From positions 3,224,001-3,288,000 of the forward strand of contig NC_079875.1 in assembly GCF_029227915.1 (NCBI RefSeq): a stretch of DNA of 64,000 nucleotides, in the 5' to 3' direction. Source of the stretch: Hydractinia symbiolongicarpus. Taxonomy: Eukaryota > Cnidaria > Hydrozoa > Anthoathecata > Hydractiniidae. Shown piece after piece: positions 35,201 to 46,265 of the stretch (position 1 is the first letter of the stretch; each line of letters opens with the position of its first letter). The position numbers and the translations under genes were made by a program. The notes under the pieces were generated by a model. The model was not told the DNA's origin, ran no database searches, and saw only the letters and a program-made list of their open reading frames with translations.

Positions 35201-38200
35201 CCACTAGCCGTCAAACTATTCTGTTCGTCTGTGTGTTTATATTTACTGCTTAAATTCACATTATCATGAATATCGCCTGCAGTGCCTGTCTTGACAGAAT
35301 TACCAGAACTTGACACATTCTGCTTCTCTACTTTGCTTGCTTGAAAAGTTTTAAAGTTAACCTGCTCTTCTTTTTTTCTGCGCAAATCCAATCCCTTTCT
35401 TTCTCCATTACCAGTGTAGTCGTTGTAGTGAAAATAACTGCTAGGATGTTTTAAATGCTGTTTTCTTCCCACGTATGGTCGATCTTCTCTACCTCTCAAC
35501 TGATTATATTCAGACTCATTTATCAGCCATACATACTCCAAATCGTCATATCCACTTGCTGCATTGCCTATACGATGTATGTGATTGTATCTACCTGGGA
35601 CAGGGAGATTCCAATGTGGATTATGAGTTTTCCTGTAATCTGTGGACATTGTGGAAAAGTTTTAATTGCTTGTTTTAACATTAAGTAGTTTAATAACAAA
35701 CTCCCTTCCTGATGGTGTGAATACAAAATACATGAGAATGCTCTACAGTGTACTTGAAATACTCAAACAATAGGAACTCGTTGTTAAATGTTAATAACCA
35801 TTTCTAACAAGTTGAAAACATTAAAACGTTATTCAAGGTCACAGCTTATACATAATCAGAATTTATCTGAATCACATTTCATACGATGAAAGAATATTTA
35901 TTATTTATTTATTGGTTATATATAAAGTTATTTCCGTCATTTTGATTTTCATTTTATTTATCATATATATGTTTATTTTAAATTTAAGATAAAAAATTTT
36001 TTAATATTAAAAAGATTAAAAACGGAAAAATATAAAACAACAACATCTTTTTCTAAGTTCTAATAAAATTTAATTTGTTCACAAATAACTAAAAAACAAT
36101 TTTTGCTGCTCTATCTTTAGGGCTAAACGTGCAAGCGTTTATCAAACAGGACTGCTTCTGTTCATAAAAAATTATAACATTTCAATTTGGAACTAGACCT
36201 TACAGCACTATTCGATGAAATTTATCTGGCGTTTAAAAAATTTAAACTTTTATGTAATTTTTTATTATTGCAGTGTATATATAGCCATAGCTGATGTGTT
36301 TCAAGTATCCTTAACTAACAATAACCACGACACAGGCAAAACTAGGCAAGAAATTCAACAAAGAGATTTTTTGCATGTGACAACTTTAAGGGAGTTCTCA
36401 AATATATAAAACTTACAATATATGATACTAAGAATATCAAAGTATAAAAAGAAAGAATGATCCCATTTTTTAACTGTACATTGACATAAAATATAATTAT
36501 TATTCAAAAACAGATAAACATAGTTCAAGAAAACTTAGATCAAAGAGAGCTGGCCACCATCATTTCTAAATTAGATATATTGGAATACACCAACAGAGTA
36601 GGGACCAAACCTTACAGCTTGCAACTGCAGGCTGCATGTACTCACCACAACAGCATGCTGTCATGAGTATGATACCTTGTTTGAACATCATATGGAATAC
36701 ACCAACAGAGTAGGGACCACACCTTACACCTTGCAACTGCAAGTTGGATGTACTCACCACAACAGCATGCTGTCATAAGCATTGGAAATGATAAACAGAT
36801 ACATACCTTTTCCATGTTGATATAAGTTGTAGAGTAGTTTGAACAAAATAATCATGAAACACACAGCCTGAAATAAGTTGTATATTGTCAACCATGCCAC
36901 CCGCGTGTATATACCAACTAAATAAAAAGACAAGCAAGTAGAAAAAGAAAAACTCCTGCAATAGATCACATACAACATCCCCTTAAATTATTTTCGAAAA
37001 ATGTCGAGTCAGTTTTTTTTGTTTTTTTAAGTTTTACCATTAGGGTTACTAAAAATAAAACATCCAAAAATGTAATCATAAAGGAAAATACAAACAGCAA
37101 AAGTCTTACGATCGTTTTTTGCTTTTTCCACTTCACTTTTTATTCTTTGTTCAAATGATATTTTCTAAAGACAAATAATTATGCTAGTATTTCAATAAAA
37201 CTGTTTTAAATTTGCCAGTTTAAAAGGCAACCAACCAATCATTAAAAACGGCAAGGCTACAATTTTTCTTGTATTTTCTTATTATACAATTTTTCTTGCC
37301 ACAAGTTGCCAGCTAGAAATTTACAATTAGAGTTTTTAGGCCTGAATTGGAAATTTCTGTGGGAGAATTTCCTAATTTTTGAAATTCTATTCTATTAATT
37401 CTTTGCAACATTGATCAAAGACTAAAGTTTTTATCACGTTCTTAAATTTTCAATTTCTTCTTTTGTATCAACTACAGAAGTCACATTTATGGAAGCATCT
37501 AAAAGAGCACTATGATGAATTGAGTAACGCATAAAAAGTGCAACAACGCAACAAAATCATGGCTAATACTGAGAAAATGAAAATAAGGAAAGAGTAGTAA
37601 GTCATAAAGAAAGGCTGGCTAACGCATTTGGCTATTTTTACATACTTTATACCTTCTGAAGTGGAAAACTATTCTACATAGTACCATCAGAATTCAACAT
37701 GCCAAAGTAGTTCGTTTTTGTTCACATTTAACCACTTAAATTGACTTGATCACACTTAATAGAAAAGCAGGAATTGATTTCTTCTAAGCAGATTTTAAGT
37801 TACGTACTCCCCTTAAAGCCTTGTTTTTAAAGCAAGTGCAAGTTTTAAGGAGAAAGTTAGCAATCGAAAATGTCAACATATTTTGGATATATATGACATT
37901 AAAAATAATCCGTATATTTTCAACCCTTCGTACATATTTTTCACATCGATATTTGGTGCATTAGTTGGAATAAAGTAATTAAATTACTCTGTGCAGGGTT
38001 TAAAATAAAGATGCGCACAACCATTTGGAATAGAATACAACTACACACTTTCTTTAAGAGAAAACCAATTCCCATCAGGCTGTTCATTATTTTTATTTCT
38101 CTATTGTTCTATAAACAAGAGACCTATGGGTTATACGTGAAAATCTAGCCTCGTATTCTTATGAAGCAAATTCTTATAAAATAAAAACTGATATGAAAAT

Positions 38201-40870
38201 CATTCAGGTGTTCACAATAGCAATCAAAGCGTTTTCAATATCTATTCAATACATAACCTATAACTCTTAAGAGAGAAACGTCACAACAGCTAACTGATAT
38301 TTTTATACTGATAGGAAACATTATTCAGTATCATGTGAACATGCCTAAAATAAAATTTATTCTAGGTATAAGTAAAGCACTGTCCATGTTTGGTTAATCA
38401 TGTTATTGATACTTTGGGGCACTTTTTTGCATAATCCACAAAACAAATTATATAACAAATTTTAAAAGGTCAAGGAACTATCAGCGCATATTTAGGGAAA
38501 AAAAACACAATTTAATCTTACATTTATGCGTTCTGTTTCATCTTCTTCTCCCTTGTCAGAATCCTCTAGCCTCAGTTTATCAAAGTCTACTTTCAGCCAT
38601 CCAGGTTTCTGTTCACTTTTTAAAAGGCGAGGCCATTCCTCTACAAAAACAATAGTACACAGCCATTTTATTTAATAGTCATAGTAAACTAGTTGTAAGA
38701 CCTTGTGAAAAAATTCGCTCGTACACAGGTAGCCTTTTGGAAATTTTACTAAATTTGCTCCTAAGAGGGCCCTCTAGTTACCTATGCAGAGGATGATGTC
38801 AATTATTTTTATCCCTCCTCACATGCCCTGTCAACTATGTTTAAAAAGTAGTTTAATGATCTCAAATTTAAAAATTAAATCCAGTGGCATCGTTTTGTAC
38901 CAAACAATTTTTTGGTTATTTTAAAAAAAAGCAAAACATCTCCCTGTTCAAGCAGAAATTACTGTATATATTACATGGCCAACTAAAAAATTCTAAAAAG
39001 AAAAAGTGTTCTTTTCTAGCCACCTTAAAAACATCTCTACAAAGATCAACATGCTTCAAAACTAGGTTGAAATAATTGAAAAAAGCCATTATATAAGATT
39101 TGCATTTGCAGGAAAAAATTTTGTATGTATATACCTCCTTTAACTTGCTTTTTCAATTGAAATGATACATTTCGTTCAGTCACTTTATAGTTGCTGTCCT
39201 GTGAAGAAAGTGCAACACACAAAACTACAGTTTACTCTTCTGATAACATGGTACAGTTTTAAAGTAAATTAGAGAATAATTCCTTACAACCAACCATTAA
39301 ATTGGAAATAATTAAACCAAAACAAACATTTACCTTGTAGTCAATCTTGCTAAAAAATTCCAAATTAAATTGATATATGTTCTCCCCTTGTGCACCATGC
39401 CCAAAACCTAAAATTATATTAAGCAATGATTGAATTATCTGAATTTGCTGAAATAACTCAAGACACTTTTAAATAAAAATTCAAGATAATGTTTTACAAA
39501 ACGCAAACCTCGAAATTCCAACGTTGTTTCATCCAAAACTATCTTTGGTTTCTAAAATTAAAAAATGTGTAAATCAAACTGCACAAATAAAAAACGCCTG
39601 CTATGCATATACTGTACCATAACATAATTTGATCAGAGCTTTGGTAGAGCTTGAGGTAATTTTAGAGCTGACCAAATACAGACATAGTTTGGCTCATGAT
39701 TTTTTATGGTGTCATTGCTTAGAGGTCTTCGATTTCCACGACATAATATGGGCAGTCTTTCAAGAATATGTAAATAGGTGTGCAATGATTCACTTGTGTA
39801 AATCAGGTAATGTGTGCGATGTAAAACACACGTGAAAAGGATGTTAGTGGGGGAAATTTTGAATTATTAACCCTAACAATGATGATTGAGCGTAGCAACT
39901 CTCTCAATCTTAACTTCCTTTTTTTACCTGTCCGAAATAGTATGTATGACTATACTGCAATATGCTTCGTTTTTAAATTAAAAAAATCTTTATTTACGTG
40001 GCTTAATATATAAAACTTCAAAATTCTTTCAGAAAGTTCAGCTATATTTTAACAAAATTTATACAAAAAAAAAACGCATATACTTCATGACTCGTTCATT
40101 TCATGGAAAATGGTTATCACACGCCTGAAACGATTTAGGTGTGTGCCAAGGCGTCCGCGTGCAATCGCACGCCTCTCCTGAAAAAGATTAACCCAAGATT
40201 AACCCAAGCTATGTGAGGCAAGTTGAGGAGATAACACACTGTGTGGGCTGTTGGATATCACAGGGAATTTTCTGGTAGAGAGCAAACCATAATTGGGTCT
40301 GAGTATCTCAAAATGAGCATTAAATATTCTAGGACCACCCATATGGAACCACCTGGAAATAATAAGACAGGGTATATATATCCCTATATCTTTCAATATT
40401 TGTAAGGCTAACCATGTCAAATATGCCCATCTCTTTCTTTCTCTCCTCCCGCTCACCGATTACAGTTTATTCAATCTTAAAGATGTGATTTTCTTGTTTG
40501 TGCTTTGTAAGAATGCTGAATATTTAGCCAACACACTCACTGAAATGTAAGCCAACTCAGTGGCTTTGAGAGTAAGCAAGGGCAGGGTGAGAAATACAGC
40601 AGAAATACATTTGTAGAACTGGTTTTATATTTAGCTCGTACTACATATCCAAAGTAACATTAAATGCCTTGTTGACACTTGTAAAAAATATTATTGCACT
40701 TTTTATTTCTGACTTGCTCAGAGTTCTAAAAACGTGGAAATATGTATAGCTAGCTACGTAAATGTAGTTAATAAGAAAATTCAAACCTTTACGTCAATTA
40801 GGTCTACCGTAAGATCTATGGTTGGACCATTTTGAGCCCAACGAACTATTGGAGTTAAAAATTCAGCCAT
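29272..40870 (-). CDS. HACD3: Very-long-chain (3R)-3-hydroxyacyl-CoA dehydratase, HACD3-like, complete 12-exon gene
   Basis: Exons in order: 40870-40787, 39551-39509, 39407-39334, 39198-39135, 38640-38522, 37164-37110, 36917-36807, 32067-31940, 31489-31377, 30791-30685, 30420-30289, 29351-29272. All twelve join in frame with GT-AG introns to 369 residues, close to vertebrate HACD3. Exons 1-5 encode a CS/p23-like domain (start MAEFLTPIVRWAQNGPTIDL; later FNLEFFSKIDYK and WPRLLKSEQKPGWLKVDF). Exons 7-12 encode the multi-pass PTPLA domain (LYNLYQ, AAIIEVINPLVGIVKTGV, VGGRNFVLFV, WAAIEVIRYPFY, LRYSAWIPLYPAGM) with a Lys/Arg-rich end. The enzyme dehydrates 3-hydroxyacyl-CoA in the fatty-acid elongation cycle in the ER membrane. 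Intron 7 (4.7 kb) contains another gene. The exon 1 donor is GTTTGA, weaker than the others. Confidence 0.93.
31640..31860. repeat. Low-complexity CCA/CAC trinucleotide tract
   Basis: Imperfect runs of cac, acc and cat triplets in intron 8 of HACD3. It produces spurious His-rich and Val-rich frames on both strands. Confidence 0.7.
32068..34413. other. Part of HACD3 intron 7 downstream of the nested gene
   Basis: No convincing exon. Frames at 32518-32890 (plus), 33278-33538 and 33790-34041 (minus) lack recognisable content. A short acttgctacaacttgccata stretch near 32162 resembles the iteron words of the 52-56 kb arrays but is isolated. Confidence 0.35.
34414..35649 (-). CDS. Two-exon protein of an undescribed family, member B (310 residues), nested in HACD3
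   Basis: Exon 1 runs 35649 to 34882 (ATG at 35649, donor GTGAGT) and exon 2 runs 34578 to 34414 (acceptor atgcattttag, stop TAA); the junction is phase 0. The N-terminal part has an ordered-looking stretch (YDDLEYVWLINESEYNQL, then REDRPYVGRKQ). A long Lys/Glu-rich, disordered middle follows. The conserved end is shared with member A (RISICAVPMNNL joined to FSKKKVINLGELC, then WLVVRNFE and SGVYCGTLDG). The acidic cluster EEEDEDDFLDDACKKI is near residue 215. It lies wholly in intron 7 of HACD3 on the same strand, so it needs its own promoter and an internal 3' end, or separate processing. Function unknown. Confidence 0.7.
36581..36804 (+). repeat. Tandem duplication, 112-bp period
   Basis: tggaatacaccaacagagta starts at 36581 and again at 36693. 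The copies are near identical through actcaccacaacagcatgct. The second copy ends next to exon 7 of HACD3, in intron 7. Confidence 0.8.
38745..38830 (+). repeat. Dispersed repeat copy (ctagttaccta family), second copy
   Basis: Diverged match to about 6150-6260 (ctctagttacctatgcagag, then gatgatgtcaatt). It lies in intron 4 of HACD3. Confidence 0.35.
39552..40786 (-). other. Intron 1 of HACD3
   Basis: It contains opposing frames (39629-39835 plus, 40199-40456 minus) without recognisable content. The second, with ISRWFHMGGPRIFNAH, could be a fragment of an old mobile element, but I cannot name it. Confidence 0.35.
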
Positions 40871-41181
40871 TGTCTTGTTGCTTGTCCTGCGCTGGCTGTT
40901 GCAACAAAGAAAACTAAAAAATTGAAGAAGTTGTTGTACCGATACAAAATTCAATATGGGTACTACTTTCGTTTATTTAACCGGGAGATTTCAGGAAAAC
41001 TCTAATAACAAGTGCCAGGTTGGAGGGCCTATTTTGCTCGGCGACTAACTTAAGAAATTCGAGTAGCTGACATATGGAGGTCATTCTTGTCTCGATGATT
41101 CATGAGACGCGCGAAAACTGCGCACACGAGATTCGGTTTCTCTTGGTTTGCGTTATAATTTTTAATCTATGATCTATTATC
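40871..41181. promoter_or_regulatory. Short divergent intergenic region (HACD3 and decayed PHD-finger gene)
   Basis: Only 311 bases separate the HACD3 start codon (minus) from the first ATG of the decayed plus-strand gene. The middle is richer in GC and CpG (agacgcgcgaaaactgcgca) than its surroundings. A bidirectional promoter is inferred. Confidence 0.4.
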
Positions 41182-41944
41182 ATGGAAAAAGACCAAGCAA
41201 AGATTGATTCAACCGATTTTAAAAATAGGTGAATTCACTGTTTTTTTTATTTTATTTTTATCTCTGTTTATCGTGAAAAATAGTCATTTTTGATATACTC
41301 GTGTTGTAGAATATGATGGAGAATGACTATTTTCAAGTGACGAAGAAGATGATTCGTTCTTTAAATCTGATGCGATGTAAAGAAATATATTTTTTATTTT
41401 TGTGTTTATACATTATTAAAATTCTTCTACAGTAGCTATAATAGCGCGCATTTTATTTATTTATTATAGAGATGAAATTTTAAAAATACAAAAAAATCAT
41501 GCGCAATCTCGTAAAAGAAAACTTGGTAAATCTATACAATAAATTAATTATTCATGATGTTTTAATTGCAATAATCCTTTTGTTAAAATCATAGTGGAGC
41601 AAAAACATAAAAGTAAATCTGACATGGAAGTGGAAAAAACCCAGAGATTGTAGAAAAAGCGCAAAGAAAAAATATTATTTTGCTAACAACTTTTACTTGT
41701 TTGCATTAGCTACGATTTGGTCACAAACTTAGAACAAGGTTTTCTTAATGACGTTTTAACATCATTTCATTGTCTTTACAAAAACGTGTATGTTATACCG
41801 TCGTAGACATTTCTTCTAATCAATGAAACTATACTGCTTTAGAAAGTTAGACAGAATGTGTCGACTCCTTACGAGAAGCTCAAGAAATAATTCAGCAACA
41901 TGAAATAGAAACCGGAACATCGTATTCTAACTACTTTAAGGATG

Positions 41945-42801
41945 AACAAGAAGCCCTGGGGGCTCTAAGAATTTCCGCTCGCTACCAAAATATTTGATGA
42001 AAACCAGCTAATTCGTTGTGTTATTGTGCTAAACATTTGAGGAGGTTTGGTGCATGAACCTCTGAAGATAAAGCACACAAGTGACATTATATCTTACAAC
42101 AAACGCAAACAAAACGAAACGTGTCATAATAAACTCACATTTTAAAATAAATTGCTAACAAAAAATACAGCCTAACATTCATGGTAAGTCTTGCGATTGA
42201 AACGTTTATGGTCTTAAACGGCATTTAGTTGACAAAAAATCAAAATTTTGCTGTGACCATCATTTTCAGCATACTTTTTTTATTAACTGTGCAAATTTTT
42301 GTCGAAAATAAAGCAGTTTTAATTTTTGGTTAAATTTTGGCCTAAAATGACATTTAGGTGACAAAAATCAAACTTTTGCACCATCATCATTTTCAGCATA
42401 CTTTATTTGTTAACTGTGCCAGATTTAGCCGAAAATAAAACGGTTTTAATTTTTGGACCAATTTTGTCCTAAAATGACATTTAAGGTGGCAAAAAATCAA
42501 AATTATTATGTCACCATTATGTTCAGCATACTTTTTTGTTAACTGTGCCAAATTTTGTTGAAAACAAATACTAATTTTGTCCTTAAACATCATTTAGATG
42601 AGTTCCCAGTAGTTGGGGAGCTTGGGTGCGAAGTTTACATCTGTGACGGAGAACATGTAATCCCAGGGTCGATTTTTTCTCAAAAAATGCTCCAAAAGAA
42701 AAAAACGACGGTTTTAAAGAATTTCCTACGCCTTCGGGCGCGGAAATTCAATAACATAACATGAATACTGAACAGACAAACCGAAATAATATCTTCAATA
42801 A
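41945..42801. mobile_element. 857-bp insertion with 13-bp target duplication inside an exon
   Basis: tactttaaggatg occurs at 41932-41944 and 42802-42814. Removing the insertion and one copy restores a continuous exon reading (ending in a GTAAGT donor), so the boundaries are well supported. The right end is identical over 42 bases (42761-42802) to the tail of the insertion at 24600-24779. The interior holds three 128-bp tandem units and, near the right end, a hairpin (aatttcctacgccttcgggc paired with cggaaatt). AATTTCCGC also occurs near the left end (about 41970). No protein-coding capacity is seen: a non-autonomous element. Confidence 0.7.
42222..42590 (+). repeat. Three tandem units of about 128 bp inside the insertion
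   Basis: Units start at catttagttgac (42222), catttaggtgac (42351) and catttaaggtgg (42478), each with tttcagcatact followed by gttaactgtgcc. A partial fourth start lies at 42591. Confidence 0.8.
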
Positions 42802-44399
42802 TACTTTAAGGATGTAGCTTTCGGTGCAGACAGTAAGTTTTGACTAAATATTTAATAGAATATAGCTACATAAAATGTGATTTAAATTAAATTTTAATTT
42901 AAGCGTGGAAATAAGTTATCCAAATAAATTTTTGAATTAAAAGGAAAATGCATTTTGTTTGAAGACAAAAAATCTTCCATTTCTCAAATAATGTTCGACG
43001 GGATACCGTTTATAGTTGTTGGAACAAAAAGCCTATGGTACTGATAGGAACGCTTCTCACAAGAAAGAAAGAAAAGAAAATAAGCTAGAGCGAAAATTAT
43101 CCTTCGAGATATTGTTTCCTTTCCAGATTACAAGGTGAAATAATATTTTTCCATTCAAGATTACCCGTAAATGCTATAGGATAACACCGTCCTAATATTA
43201 TTTTATTGTTTATTTAGATAGACAAGTTAACTGAATGGAAGAAAAACTGCGCCAAAAAGTTGAAAAATGAATGGGCAGCTAATAAATCCCAAGTGAAGAC
43301 CAACAGAGAAATTTGGATAAAAATATTAGATTGCCACGCAGACCATTTGTAAGGGGAGGTATTGTCAATATAATATAATGTAACGTATAAATACACTAAG
43401 GACGCTGTTGCAATTATATTAAACTTGAAATCGTTTCAGCGCGGTGGTATCAGTCAACAAATCGATTCAAGAATAATAACGAAAATTCACGAACTCGATG
43501 GTCAAGGAATAAGGCAAGTAAAAGAGATGGAAAGACACATAAAGATATATGTTCAAAACAAGTTGTTTTGTGATAAAATGGTTCCTTCACCAACAAACAG
43601 AACATTTTTTCCTACACGACGTGACATCACAAACCACATGTACATAAGCACAACAAAGTTACGTTTATCATAGATCGATCAAAATTTCTTATTGTAGAGG
43701 AGTTCATCGACAATGTGATAGATTGTAATACTGTAACTCCGCCTCAATCTCCACCTGTCATTAATTTGACCTCACCCCAGAAAACAGGAAAAACTGACGT
43801 TGTCCCGGGCCAGTTACTGAGTGAAAAAGAATTGTTGACGTTGCGTGAAATGGACAAAATTATCAACAACCATATGCTAACCGTGTGTTGTGGTATTTTT
43901 GGAAATGAAAGGATGGCGCAGTGTGACAAGTGCAAAAAATGGTTTCACGGAATGTGTGAAAACATACCAAACAGCGTTTTTAAAAAGTCCAACCAACAAG
44001 AATTGGTATTGCAAAATGTGTAAAAGTGTTTGTTGTAAATTTATCTTATCTCATAAGAAAAAAAAACAAAAACGAACGAAAGTGTTTTATTCCATTCCGC
44101 GTGGGTATTCAAGCCGTACGGGCATAGTTTGTTTAGATATTCGGAACAACTCGCGAAAACTCGTCCAAAATATTGTTTTTTATGAACCTCCGACCCGGCA
44201 CTTGTTATTAGAGTTTTCCGAGATTTCACGTGCCAGGCTGTTTGTTTTTATTCTCCAAGAGGAAAATAACTTTTTTTACTCTTTCCACTCTTTTTCTCTT
44301 ACTTCTTTATAGAAATACACCTAGATCTATGAAGAGGCACTAGATGTATCAAGATACGGGGTAATTTTATGCGATTTTTTAAAGCATCATTTTGTGTGC

Positions 44400-44915
44400 A
44401 AGAATGGTTTGGCCACACTTGTGTGGATATTTTCCACGAAGAAGTCAAGGGCTATGAATTCCAGCGTAATGTTATTTGTTTACTTTTTAACGGTATGCTC
44501 TTTGGCTCTGGCATTTGCGTGGCAAAAAAAGATGCTGGGATTCGGTAAAGAGATCCGCCTGTGGATTTTTTCTCATATGGAATCATTGTTTGAGGTTTTA
44601 AACTATTTATTATCAGGTGTTGATTGACAATGCTTTTCTGTGACGTAATAGACTGAAAATAATCTTGCTTCACCTAGCGCCCCCATTTATTTCCATCAAA
44701 CTACACTCGATATCAGTTTCTAACCTCAGTGTTGTTTCTGTGAGAATAAATCCACAGAAAAAGACCTCTCTTCACCAAATCCAAACATCTTTTTTTCCTG
44801 CCACGCGAGAGCCAAAGAGCTTACCACAGAAAAGTAATCAAATGACTTCACACTGGAATCCACCAGAGTTGAAATAGGATACCGCAAAAAATGTAAACAC
44901 AGAAATTCATCTATA
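44400..44915. repeat. Imperfect inverted repeat (foldback), arms of about 170-190 bp
   Basis: The reverse complement of 44405-44600 (atctttttttgccacgcaaa, then gagccaaagagcataccg) aligns with 44740-44915 (atctttttttcctgccacgc, then gagccaaagagcttacc). The arms are clearly diverged, with small indels. The spacer is about 140 bp. An old palindromic element is likely. Frames inside it are shadows. Confidence 0.6.
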
Positions 44916-46265
44916 GTCAAGGTAAGTAGTGGCTTCCGAAATAGCTAATGAGAGATTAAAAAGACATTTTGAAATCATGGTCACATAAACTTTCATTCTA
45001 AAATACACATAATTGCAATTTTTTTCTCAAGAGTGTTTGAGGGAACCATGAAAGTTTTTTCTAGGTTACACATGGTCTAAGTAGATGACTATGGTCTAAT
45101 TTTTTGGCATTATAGCTTGGTGGTTATAACTCTTGGTGGACTTGCTTCATCTTTTGCCGTTGTGGAGGTCGACCACGATGGCATTTACGATGGCAAAAGC
45201 TAATTGTCGTCATGGATTCAAAGTGATGTCTACCTATCTCTATGTTAAGCCACAGTAGCCCAATTAGGTGTTTACCCTGACTGCCAGATTCTTCCTACCC
45301 CACCTCCCCCCCCCACGCACAAATTTTCTGCAGCACAAAAAAATTTTGTTGTCAAATAATTATTTTTTTATGTGTGTTTGGAAGAAGGCCACCATTATGC
45401 GGGGAATTCCACCATGATATGTAGAGAATTCCATTAGATGTATGCAATCGCATGCACTCACACCCACACATGTAAATGCTATCCAGACATGCGAACTATC
45501 TCACGCGCAAAGAGTTCACCTACAAACTTATTTTGAACATTTATCTTCTGATTTACTGAACAATTAAAATATTTTGCATTACTCAGTAAAGCCTGTTTTG
45601 TGTCTCTACAACTTCCAATATTATTCTTGAGTACAATTTTGATATTATTTACTAAGTTTGCATGCATTTTTGTATTATTTTCTATTTTTTTTAACTGTAT
45701 CTTTTTTCCTTTATTGAAAAAGAAAAATGTTATGCAATAATCAAAGAATGTTTCGGCATTGTTTATTTGCAATTTAATTTTTGTCTCTTGAGGGACCTGT
45801 TTTATTTTTAATACAACGTAAAAATATGCTACTATAAATACATCTTTTTTTAAAGAATGGTTATAGTCTTTCAGTAAAAAAAACTGTCAAAAAACTTTAT
45901 TTGTTAAAAACCCTTGCGAAAAATGGTTTCTACAGTGAAAGGAAATAAAATTGAACTTTCAATCTTTAACTTTTGTTGTCTTTTTTTTACTTACAGCTCT
46001 GTTTTCTCTAACCTTAAAAGCAAAAAAGACCTCAATACTTCTTTCATCCCACTGTTGAGCAAACAGGGTAATCCTGATTACCCGTGCTTCGCTCTCGTTG
46101 AGGTCGGACCTATCTAAAACGCTCCGGTCTTGGCGCGCTAAGTCGAAGAAAGAAAAAAGAAGACTAAAGCTTGAAGAGCTCCTGCTTTGACAGCTAAGTC
46201 CTTTTTGATTTATAATATAATGTACTGCCATCTTTACTTCATTTATATCTTTTCTTTTCTTTAAT
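44916..46265. other. Non-coding stretch upstream of the LINE
   Basis: The part before about 45900 shows nothing but a C-run (45306-45315) and A/T-rich sequence. The more GC-rich part at 46030-46200 is probably the 5' untranslated region of the LINE, but its exact 5' end could not be set. Confidence 0.35.

Larger units (their letters stand above)
41182..44310 (+). pseudogene. Decayed multi-exon gene with a PHD finger (repetitive transcription-factor-like family)
   Basis: Exon-like pieces in order: MEKDQAKIDSTDF at 41182; an acidic piece, LFSSDEEDDSFFKSDAM, near 41330; KIQKNHAQSRKRKL near 41480; a piece ending SYSNYFKD at 41944, continued after an insertion as VAFGADS with a GTAAGT donor; FDGIPFIVVGTKSL near 42995; a helical piece, IDKLTEWKKNCAKKL, at 43217; QGIRQVKEMERHIKIYVQ and FFPTRRDITNHMYI at 43500-43640; and a PHD finger, CCGIFGNERMAQCDKCKKWF, at 43889, whose last pair (WYCKMC) lies in another frame. 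The PSRxDIxNHMY type of block resembles the calcium-responsive-factor family, from memory. Stops and frame changes in several pieces mark it as dead. Confidence 0.5.

Noticed and set aside
36754-36978. Minus frame starting upstream of HACD3 exon 7
   Set aside because: The real exon starts at 36917 after a strong pyrimidine tract ending tttatttag; the earlier codons are intron.
40199-40456. 85-codon minus frame in HACD3 intron 1
   Set aside because: No splice signals linking it to HACD3; possibly a fragment of an old element, but not identifiable.
45118-45200. tRNA-like TAGCTTGGTGGTTA stretch
   Set aside because: A-box-like only; no B box or acceptor stem.
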